Positions 9,755-17,974 of a stretch of DNA of 64,000 bases are shown piece after piece; position 1 is the first letter of the stretch, and every line of letters starts with the position of its first letter. The notes below the pieces were generated by a model. It was given only the letters and a program-made list of their open reading frames with translations, made no database searches and was not told the DNA's origin. This stretch comes from Muscardinus avellanarius (lineage: Eukaryota > Chordata > Mammalia > Rodentia > Gliridae). The DNA is taken from NCBI GenBank assembly GCA_963383645.1, contig OY726578.1:26066523-26130522 (forward strand), in the 5' to 3' direction. A program made the translations under genes and the position numbers.

Positions 9755-10640
9755 AAAGGACAGGCAGAGTCATCGTGCTACAAGCCTGCAATCCTCATAC
9801 TCAGGAGGCTGCGACAGGAGAATCACAGGTTGAAAGCCAGCCTCAGCTGTTACGGATTGGGAGAATATGATTTGGGGAAGCTGTTCCCCAGGAACCCCTG
9901 CTAGGGCCCCAGGCATACTTACCACCAACCCATAACAAAACCCAAAATGACCCCAAACAGAAGAAAAACCGTGGATTCTTGTCCTAAGCTAAGAATAAAT
10001 ATGCATAGCTTGGACAGTTGCTGAAGATTTAAATAAGTTTATTAGAAAGATAGAAATACAGAAAACAGAAATACAGCCCCATGCCAAAATGGCATGAGGG
10101 GGTACTCGAAATGAATACACCAAAGGGATTACACGTGGACTTTGCCTTTTATACCCATGACCTCCATCTTGTTTACATAATTCTGATGTAGTGAACGTCC
10201 CTGTAAGGTACCTCCCCTTAATCCTGTAAGGTACCTCCCCTTAACCCTGAAGGGTACCTCCCCCAGGAAGGTGTGGCAAGGTGTCTTCTTTCATGAAGGG
10301 CAAGGTCAAACCCTGCTTCATCCTCCCTAGGTCATGTAGATCTGTCCTTAGATAAAAGCCTAGTTCTCCTCTCTTAAGATCTGACTTTAGATAAAGGCCT
10401 AGTTCTCCTCTTCTATTGACTGGTTAATTGCTTTGAACTAGGTTAATTTACATCAATAGTTGCCTGTTTTAGGCAGAAATCAAGTCCTTTCTTTACCCAT
10501 GTCTGCCGCCATTTTGACACAACTATTTTGAAATATATCAATTATTTTCTTTTGTAATATATTAATAATCAGAGCTTTCTCAAATCTAACTAGGCCATTC
10601 CCAAAACTGGCACATCAGCAACATAGAGAATCCTGTCTTA
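9755..10640 (+). repeat. B1-dID SINE split by a solo LTR
   Basis: The B1 half is read to 9847 (AGCCAGCCTCAGC) and resumes at 10615 (TCAGCAACATAGAGAATCCTG). The LTR at 9848-10614 lies between. Confidence 0.7.
9848..10614 (-). mobile_element. Solo LTR, 767 bp, with 5-bp target duplication
   Basis: The element runs from TGTTACGG to GGCACA on the plus strand, so both orientations give TG..CA ends. TCAGC flanks both sides (9843-9847 and 10615-10619). On the minus strand a TATAAAAGG box at about 10149-10157 and AATAAA at about 10037-10042 set the orientation. A short block beginning CTGTAAGGTACCTCCCCTTA is repeated three times at about 10201-10264. A longer block (TTAGATAAAAGCCTAGTTCT) is repeated twice near 10345-10410. 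No internal retroviral sequence is attached. Confidence 0.8.
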
Positions 10641-10647
10641 TTTTGTT

Positions 10648-11524
10648 ATTATTTATTTTGTATTACTGGGGATGGAACCCAGAGGCTTTCTACCTCCAGG
10701 CTACATTCCAGACCTATTTTTAAATTTTATTTAGAAACAGGGTCCCACTAAGTTGCTGAGAGCCTTATTAAATAGCTGAAGCTGGCTTTGAACCTGTGCA
10801 ATTCTGTCTCAGCCTCCCAAGTACTGGGATTACAAGTGTGAGCCACCATGCCTGGCTGGAAATCTGTTTTAAAACAACAACAACAAAAAGTAGCCAGGTA
10901 TGGTGGCTATTTGTAATCCCAGAGCTTGGGAGGCTGAGACAGGAGGATCACATAGGTTCGAAGCCAGCCTCAGCTACTTAGCGAGGCTCTCAGCAACTTA
11001 GACCCTGTTTCTTAATAAAATATGAAATAGGTCTGGGAGTATAGCTTGGGAGTAAAGGCCCTGGGTTTTATCTCCAGTATCACAAGAAAAAAAAAATAAA
11101 TAAAAAATAAAAAATAGAGAGGATGGGAGGTGTAGCTTAGAGGTAGAATGCTCCTGGGTTCAATTGCCAGTACAAAAATAAAGTAAGCAGGACAAACTAT
11201 ATTTTTGTGTGTGATACTGGGGGTGGAACCCAGGGGCTTTTCTCCCTTCATGCTCTACTCCCAGACCTGTTTTATATTTGGAAACAGGGTTTCCCTAAAT
11301 TGCTGAGAGCCTCACTAAGGAACCTGAGGCTGGCTTCGAACCTGTGTGATCTTTCTGTTTCAGCCTCCCAAGTGCTGGGATTACAAGCGTGAGCCACTTT
11401 GCCTGGCTTGAGGCTATTTTTATATCTCAGAAAATCAAACCCTAACCTCTTACCATATCCAAAAAACAATTCAAAATTTAGAGCCAGATGTGTGGTGGTG
11501 CATTCCTGTAATCCCAGGGGTTCT
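10648..11524. repeat. Cluster of B1-dID SINEs in both orientations
   Basis: Copies are at 10648-10858 (minus), 10888-11090 (plus), 11118-11178 (plus, ID half only), 11202-11408 (minus) and a B1 start fragment at 11484-11524 (plus). Adjacent opposite copies could fold as inverted repeats. Confidence 0.85.
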
Positions 11525-11529
11525 GGTTG

Positions 11530-12065
11530 AGGTCGGGGACAAGGTTAGAATTAAGGTGTATTTAGAATTATAAATTAGGAGTTAGGAATTAGGGTAAGGG
11601 TTAGGATTAAGAGTAGATTTAGGGTTAGGGTCATGGTTTAGGGTTAAGCTTAAGGTTTGGGGTCAGAGATTGGGTAGAGGTTACGAGTTAGAAATAAAGT
11701 TGGGGTTAGGATTTGGGCTTAGGGTTAGACAAAGAAGTTAGGGTTAGTTTTAGAGTTAGAAAGTTAGGGTTAGGAGTTAGGGTTTGAGTTAGGTTTATGG
11801 GGTTAGGGTTAGGGATAGGGATTAAGGAGTTTGTGTTAGAAATAGGGTGGGGTTGGTGTTAAGGTTGGGATGGGATCTAGGTTAGGGTTGGGGTTAAAGA
11901 TGAGAGGTTAGGAATTGGGTTAGAAGTTTGTGTTAGAGGTTACTGTTAGGGTTAGGGAGTTGGAGGTTTATATTTAGAGGTTAGGGTTAGGGTTAGGGCT
12001 GAGGTTTGAGATTATGGTTAGTTTTGGGGTTAGGATTAGTTTCATGATTAAAGGTTAGGGTTTTA
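11530..12065 (+). repeat. Degenerate telomere-like (TTAGGG)n interstitial tract
   Basis: About 540 bp is dominated by GTTAGG, GGTTAGGG and related variants, with at least 15 exact TTAGGG hexamers. The longest perfect run is near 11978-12000. Units are G-rich on the plus strand throughout. Divergence between units is high, as in old interstitial telomeric sequences. Confidence 0.8.
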
Positions 12066-12075
12066 TTTATCTTGT

Positions 12076-12395
12076 GTGTAGTATTTGGGATTAACTTAAT
12101 GGAATTCTACCTCCAAGGTACATCCTACCCCCATTTTATTTCTTTTTAATTTTTATTTTTGTTTGTGGTACTGGGGATGGAACCTAGAGGCATTCTACCT
12201 TCAAGTATATCCCCAAAACTTTATTTTTAATACAGAATCTCATTTAACTTGTGGAGGTGCTCACTAGGTAGCTGAGGCATGCTACAAACTGGGATTTTCC
12301 AGTCTCATCCTCCCTAACCCTAACGCCATCAAGGATTGGGGGTTAAGCTCATATTTAGAACGCCACTGGGATCCATCCCCAGTACCAACAACAAA
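12076..12395. repeat. Degraded B1-dID SINE fragments
   Basis: Minus-strand ID and B1 pieces (12076-12150 and 12165-12315) are followed by a plus-strand ID half (12335-12392, ending CCATCCCCAGTACC). Confidence 0.65.
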
Positions 12396-12827
12396 ACTAT
12401 TTAATTAATTAAAATGAACCTAGTTACCTCTTCAAGTCCAGAATAAAGTCCAGTTGGGTATTAAAGAGAGACCCTGAGAGCCATTGCCTGGATGGCATCC
12501 CATATTTTGCACTTTGAGAAGATCCTTTGCCCTCTGCACCCAGTGGCATTTCATTCTGCACAACTTTGATGCCCATGGCTTCACTGTCCCTCTAGCCTGG
12601 AGTGAGTACTGCCAGTGGGCAAGCTTCATGGCCTCTGTGTCTCCAGAGAAGCCTCCTCTTTTGCCGAAGCAGGGTGCCCCGGTGAAGGCCTCATGCTCTG
12701 CCCCCCTGAGAGCCACAGTGAGGAGAGGTGGAGGACCTTCAGGACTCTCAGGGAAGGGAGTCCCCACTCAGTTTCAGGGTGGGGAGAAGCGGGGCTCTTT
12801 GACGTATTTAACTTTTTTCATACAATT

Positions 12828-13475
12828 GCTGACTCTGGGGAGCCTCATAGAAGCTAGGTGTCTGTCGAGTCCTGGGTTTTCTGATCTCAAGGGACTCTGG
12901 GGGAAGCAAGCCTTGTTTAGGACAAGATGGGCATTTCAAAGGAACATGCAGAAGATGATCCTGGTGGCCCATCATGATATCTGGTGGTACAGAGATCCTG
13001 TGCACGTGGAGGAACCTGAGAAGGTCTGAGAGGGTAACTGTGTCCTGGAGCTCCTGGTGGTCCTGGGCTTGCACTACAACAGAGAAGGAGCAGTGGAATC
13101 CATTGTGAGGTCTGCTTTCCAGTGCCAGGACTCTGCATGTGTCGGCTTCTTCAGCCACCACTACCTTTCCTCTCCCACCAGTAGCTAGTCCGAGGTCTGC
13201 TTCAGTCTTCTGGGTGCTACTATCTGACTTCTCTCCTAGGTCTAAATTGTGGGCAGAAGGCTGTTTTATATAGTCTAGCAAATCTCCTTATGGGTCCTTA
13301 GATCTGGATTCTGATTGGTTCTTAGTTCTGCACTCTGATTGGTTCATAGAGCTGGGCCCGGATTGGCCCATTTTCATTCTCTTTTTGGAATCTTCACTTA
13401 GTCTTGTTCTAGAGGTCAGGGGAGCTGAGGCCCCATCCTTCCTCCTGCTCTGGCCACCCTCAATATTTATCAGCA
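12828..13475 (-). mobile_element. Solo LTR, 648 bp, with 24-bp-spaced CCAAT boxes
   Basis: Read on the minus strand the element starts TGCTGATAAATATT and ends GAGTCAGCA, giving a 6-bp perfect terminal inverted repeat (TGCTGA/TCAGCA). The promoter part holds CCAAT boxes seen on the plus strand as ATTGG at 13314, 13338 and 13362. A fourth, mutated box (ATGGG) is at 13290, so the spacing is exactly 24 bp. A TATATAA box follows at about 13264-13272. The promoter portion matches 17564-17674. A long open frame across the LTR has no retroviral similarity. Confidence 0.65.
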
Positions 13476-13479
13476 CCCC

Positions 13480-13740
13480 CCAAATTGTACTGCTATTCCT
13501 AACTTTCCCTAGGGAACAGGAGCAATGACAGCTCCAGCTGCTGCCTTCTGAGAAGGGTCAGTGAGGGGGAAAGACAGCTAGGATTCAGTAGTCAGGCAGT
13601 CAGGGCTCAGAAGTTAAAGGGGCCTGGGATAGTTCTCCAGGGCCATCATCTATGGCTCCTTCTGGCGCATCATTTATAATTTAATGGCCTCTAATCAGGA
13701 AGACTTAAACCTGACAATCATGTTAAGCAAATATAAACCA
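13480..13740. other. Short unique stretch
   Basis: No repeat family, exon or RNA gene recognised here. Confidence 0.4.
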
Positions 13741-13742
13741 CA

Positions 13743-13940
13743 GCTGGGCATGTGGCACATGCTTGTAATCCCAGCATTTGGGAGGCTAAGACAGGAGGAT
13801 CGGGGTTTGCAGACAGCCTAAGCTACTTAGAGAAATCCTTTGCAACTCAGTGAGACTCTGTTTCAAAACAAAGAATATAAAATAGGTCTGTGGGTGTAGC
13901 TCAGAGTTAGAATGCCCCTGGGTTCCATCCCCAGTATGGG
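13743..13940 (+). repeat. B1-dID SINE
   Basis: Plus-strand copy, GCTGGGCATGTGGCACATGC through the linker AAAGAATATAAAATAGG to an ID half. Confidence 0.85.
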
Positions 13941-13954
13941 TGGCAGGGTTCCAT

Positions 13955-14090
13955 TTTGCAAAAAGTAAAATTTGTTTTTCCAAGCTGCTTTCAAAGATGT
14001 GTTTCTCTCACCAGCTGTGGTGGAGCATGCCTGTAGTTACAGTGCTTGAGAGGCAGAGACAAAAGGATGGCACTGTGGAAGCAGAGGAGA
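13955..14090 (+). repeat. Inverted duplicate of 7430-7640, including a SINE fragment
   Basis: The stretch from AGTAAAATTTG through AAAGATGTGTTTCTCT into a B1 start (GGTGGAGCATGCCTGTAG) is the reverse complement of the region around 7560-7640. The shared non-SINE flank shows a duplication and not two independent SINE insertions. Confidence 0.65.
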
Positions 14091-14462
14091 CTCGGTTTGA
14101 TCTCACCTAGCACTACCCTGTGACTGAATCCCCCCCTCACTCTTCCAGTTTAACCATGCTTCTCTAGGAATGACTAAGCTACTCCCAGCAGGAAGGAGAC
14201 TACTCCCTTCCCCCAATAAGGCTTATCTCTACCTAAAATTCCTGTGTGGTGTCCCCTCCCCAAACACTTCCTAACCAGCGAATTCTGCTTCTGTAACCCA
14301 CCTGCCTACCCCTTATAAGCCCCCTACCCCAGGCAGTCAGGGCGCCCCTCTGGTCTGATTACAGACTGAGAGCTCCACCACTGGCCAGCTAATAAAGGCT
14401 TCAATCGACACATTTCCCTCAGTCTCTTGAGTCTCCCATTTCTCGCAAACTCTGCATACAAC
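14070..14462 (+). mobile_element. Solo LTR (plus orientation), ends approximate
   Basis: A TTATAAG box at about 14314-14320 is followed by AATAAA at 14391-14396 and a 3' end GCATACAACA at 14462, where SINE sequence resumes. This TATA-R-poly(A) order is that of a gammaretroviral-type LTR. The left end is not fixed (TGTGGAAGC at about 14070 or TGTGACTG at about 14129) and I could not find a target duplication. Confidence 0.55.
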
Positions 14463-14575
14463 AGAAACAGGGTCTCTTAATCCAGCAATGCCGGCTTCGA
14501 ACCTGCACCATCCTCCTGTCTCTGCCTCCCAAGCTCGGGGATTAGAAGCATGTACCACCACGCCCGGCTAAGCAG
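14462..14575 (-). repeat. B1-dID SINE, variant subtype, truncated
   Basis: Minus-strand B1 half with the variant CAATGCCGGCTTCGAACCTG block, ending in CACCACGCCCGGCT. Confidence 0.75.
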
Positions 14576-14593
14576 AAATTCTAAAAAGAGATT

Positions 14594-14610
14594 GAAAATG
14601 GACCAATCAG
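14594..14610 (+). repeat. Target-site duplication, left (composite element copy A)
   Basis: GAAAATGGACCAATCAG is repeated exactly at 17564-17580 on the other side of the insertion. Confidence 0.9.
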
Positions 14611-15528
14611 ACTTCCGGAAAGATGGCGATGGAGGAAAGCGGGGCTTACGAGCCCCACTAACAACCAATCTCTATTACCACAAAATCAGTGCCTTTCATA
14701 GCCAGAAAACACCATCAGCAGAGAAACAAAAAATGTAATTACAAGGGACAGAGAAAAAGAGGGCTGGAAAAACAAGACACCAGAAACCAGACCACAGTGC
14801 TGCAGCTGAAGCCACGGCGTGGAGCAGTGGGCGCCATCTTCTTTTGCAGCAGCAGGCTCCAGAGAGGAGGGGAACTCATAACGGAGTTCAGAGCCACAGA
14901 GGAGACACGCCGGCCTCACGCCCGAGGACGTGGCAGCAGCATCTTACTGCCAGCGGCAGTGGCGAGCTCACTGGACGGCTCTAGGCCAACGCACTCAACA
15001 GCCCACCAGGCTCCAGAGAGGAGCGGCAGACAGTGAGCTGAGGTGAGCCACTGCGGAATAGCCGGGCGGGATTCGGCAGATTTCTCAGCACAGGGAGCAT
15101 CTAAAGCTCCCAGTGGCTGGGCTCAGCACACCTTGCAGGGACTCAGAGCGGAGCTCAAAACCAGAGAAGAAATATGCCAGCCTCATAGCCAAGGGTGTGA
15201 CAACAGCGCCATATTGCCACTGGTGGCAGCAGCAGCGAATGCAACGAGTCCACTACAGTTACATCTGTGCACTCAACAATAGTGAGTCAAATTGCGGGTC
15301 CTGGAGGAGAAATCCCAGTACTGACTCCCAGGGACTTGACCCAGTGGGGGAGTGGCAGTGGCAGAGATATCACACCATAGGAGAATGCCCAACCTGGCAC
15401 CCCCCATGGTCTAAAGCAGCCTCGATTGACTCCCTGGGTCTGAGACTTTGCGATACAACCCAGTAAAGGAGTAGTGGTGACTGAGATACCACAGACTCGA
15501 GATCCAGAGCACCTTAAGTGAAGTCGTA

Positions 15529-16491
15529 GTGACCCAAGGGAAGAACCCAGAGAAGGCACAAACTTCTGAAATCATGGGAAAGAGGAATAACAATGGAGCA
15601 GTGAATGCCCACAACCCCACAACATCAGAACCCAATAAAACAGAAATTCAGAGATTTCTAGAAGATCAAATCAGGAAAATAACTGTAGAAATAATAGAGT
15701 TGTTTCGAAAAGAATTCAGAGAGAGCCAAAAAGAGATAAAGGATGCAATTAATGAAGTAAAGGCCTCAATTCAAAGTACAAACAACTGACTAAACCACAT
15801 GGAGAATAGAATCTTGATCTTAGAAGAAGATCATTCAAAAATTGAACACATAGTTTCTAACTTAGAAAAAAATATCCGACAGCAGGAATCTGACATTGAA
15901 GAAATATGGGCCCATTTTAAGAGAGCTAACCTAAGAATAATTGGAATAGAAGAGGGAAAAGAAGGCGAAACCAAAGGGATAAGTAATATCTTCAAAGAAA
16001 TAATAGCGGAAAATTTTCCAAACATAGAGCAAGAGGTCGATACACAGGTCCAGGAAACTTATAGAACTCCCTTTAGACAGGATCAGAGAAGAGGATCCCC
16101 ATGCCACATAATTGTCAAAATGACCAATGTGGAAGCCAAGCAGAGAATCTTAAAGGCAACAAAAACAAAGGGCCAAGTGACATTCAGAGGCAAACCAATT
16201 AGAATCACTCCAGACTTCCCAAACCAAGTCATGAAAGCCAGAAGGGTTTGGAGTAACATATTCCAAACTCTGAAAGAAAACAACTTCCAGTCAAAAATTT
16301 CCTACCCAGCAAAACTTTATATCATTTTGATGGGGAAATAAGAAACTTCCATGACAAACAGAAACTGAAGGAATTTATGTCTTCAAAACCAGTGCTAGAG
16401 AAAATACTCAAAGAGAGTAACTACAAAGAAGAAATAGGTATTCACACCAGAACCAGAGAAACAAGATTTTCCATCCAAAAGACAACTAAGA
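15529..16491 (+). pseudogene. L1 ORF1 (RNA-binding ORF1p), copy A, disrupted
   Basis: ORF1p is the trimeric RNA chaperone of L1 particles. The frame begins MTQGKNPEKAQTSE; an internal MGKRNN at 15571 is the likelier native start. The N-terminal part is a coiled coil rich in E, K, I and L (FRKEFRESQKEIKDAINE, then ENRILILEEDHSKIEH). The RNA-recognition-like core and C-terminal domain follow (NLRIIGIEEG; RRGSPCHIIVKM; KGQVTFRGKPIRITPDF). A stop interrupts the coiled coil at 15787-15789. A frameshift near 16315 removes the last approximately 50 residues from the frame. The expected C-terminal end, seen in copy B, is still readable in another frame to about 16490. No partner ORF2 follows. Confidence 0.85.
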
Positions 16492-16509
16492 TTAGTTATC
16501 TGTGGAGAT

Positions 16510-17210
16510 TCATTATTTAAGTTAGTCTTTTACCTATCTCTAAATTGTATTGTTTGCTTTTATTGTTGCTAATTTTTAGGATTTCTAGTTGGAATACTAA
16601 TATACCTTCAGATATAGCATTTGGAAATATTTTATCCCATTCTATCAGTAACTTTTAACTCGGTTTACATTGTCTTTGGATATACAATATGCTTTTATTT
16701 TTTAGGGAGTTTGTTTATCCTTTTGTTGCCTGTGCCATTGAAATCATATCCAAGAAATCACTGCCAATTTTAAGGTTGTGAGGTTTTATGACCCAGATTT
16801 TCTTTTAAAAGTTTATAGTCTTAAGATTTATAATTATGTCTTTTATATATTTTGAGTTAATATTTGTATATGGTGTTAGGTAAGGGTCCAATTTTATTCT
16901 TTTCCATGTAATTATTATTATTCAACAATATTTAGTTAAAAGATAATTATTTCCTCCACCAAATGTCAGTGGAAACCTTGTCAAAAATAACTTGACAATA
17001 TATGGAAGAATTTATTTCTAGGCTTTTATTTAACTCCAAAGGTTTATATATCTGTCTTTATAGCAGTACTACACTGTTTTAATTATTGTAGCTTTATATG
17101 GTTTGAAATCAGAAAATATACATCTTCTAGCTTTGTTCTTTTTTTGAGATCATTTTGGGTATCTAGAGTCCATATTCCATATTAGGATAGATTTTTTGTG
17201 AAAAATAAAT
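16510..17210 (-). mobile_element. Antisense L1 ORF2-derived segment inside the composite element
   Basis: Read on the minus strand the segment has the order expected for the 3' part of an old L1 ORF2 (for example, plus strand GTATATGGTGTTAGGTAAGG and GTAGCTTTATATGGTTTGAA, both characteristic of antisense L1). It is many-fold mutated and non-coding. The same segment lies at the same place in copy B (about 39260-39930 there), so it is part of the mobile unit. Confidence 0.75.
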
Positions 17211-17563
17211 AAATAAATATATGATAGTTTCACCTTAAAAAGAAAAAGAATGAAATATTCTCTGGTAAGAAAGAAATCAAAAAGAAATATTGAAATGTTA
17301 TCCTTAAGTCATCAAAAGCTTGGTATCAGACAAATGAAACTGTTATGTGAGATTATCAATGTTAACATTGGATAAATTGCTATAATACTAGATGTCAACC
17401 ACTAAGCCAAGCATGAGAAGGAGGGATAGGGAGGAAACGGGGTGGGGATTGGGTAGGGGCTAACTGGGCGATGTGTGCATGTATGTCTACAAAATTATTA
17501 TTTTTATCCCATTATGATGTATGAATACAGTGCACCAATAAAATAAATTAAAAAAGAAAAAAA

Positions 17564-17580
17564 GAAAATGGACCAATCAG
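17564..17580 (+). repeat. Target-site duplication, right (composite element copy A)
   Basis: An exact 17-bp repeat of 14594-14610 immediately follows the A-rich tail. Confidence 0.9.
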
Positions 17581-17674
17581 GGCTCAGCTCTAAGGACCAA
17601 TCAGAGCCCAGAACTAAAGACCAATCAGATTCCAGATCTAAGAACCAATCAGGAGAGTTGGCAGGCTCTATAAG
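17573..17674 (+). promoter_or_regulatory. LTR promoter: four CCAAT boxes at exact 24-bp spacing, then TATA
   Basis: CCAAT starts at 17573, 17597, 17621 and 17645, each within a CCAATCAG context. A TATAAG box lies at 17669-17674, again 24 bp on. CCAATCAG is a typical NF-Y site; regularly spaced NF-Y sites occur in other ERV LTRs such as LTR12/ERV9 (family knowledge). The same 24-bp register is kept in the inverted copy at 13290-13366. Confidence 0.7.
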
Positions 17675-17974
17675 ACAGCCTCCTGTCTGTCTTGTGGAAG
17701 TAGCAGTGAGCTGTAAGGAGCTGCAGCAGCTGCGGGCGGCATCCCATGGGCAGCAGCAGTGGCAGCGTCCCAAGAGCGGAGCCGGCAGCGGCGGCCTCCG
17801 AAGAGCGGTGGAACTTTTACTTTAGCACTGGAACCTGTTTCTCTGACCCGGAACTGTCTTTTTAGCCCTGGAAGTTCTTTCTTAGTGCAGGGATATAATG
17901 CCAGCTTTTCTCACAGGAAGAGCTTTCTTCTGACGACTGGCAGAGAGATTTCAGTTTCTGAACGCCTGTGGCAG

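Larger units (their letters stand above)
14611..17563 (+). mobile_element. ORF1-only L1-derived composite element, copy A (HAL1-like)
   Basis: A 2,953-bp insertion lies between 17-bp target duplications and ends in an A-rich tail after AATAAAATAAA. Its order is: GC-rich L1-type 5' UTR (14611 to about 15528), an ORF1 region (15529 to about 16490), a segment at about 16510-17210 that reads as antisense L1 ORF2, and a non-coding 3' part with a G-rich block (about 17428-17460). There is no sense ORF2. Copy B at 38908-41468 has the same order and the same internal junctions. The arrangement fits a HAL1-type non-autonomous LINE mobilised by L1. The antisense segment inside the unit is the unusual point. 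Confidence 0.85.

Noticed and set aside
10201..10264. CRISPR-like short direct repeats
   Set aside because: Three adjacent repeats without spacers, inside a mammalian LTR. This is an enhancer-type repeat.
12484..13281. Frames of 181 residues (plus) and 157 residues (minus)
   Set aside because: Both overlap an LTR and its flank, on opposite strands, with no family motif. The related copy at 6035-6310 does not keep either frame.
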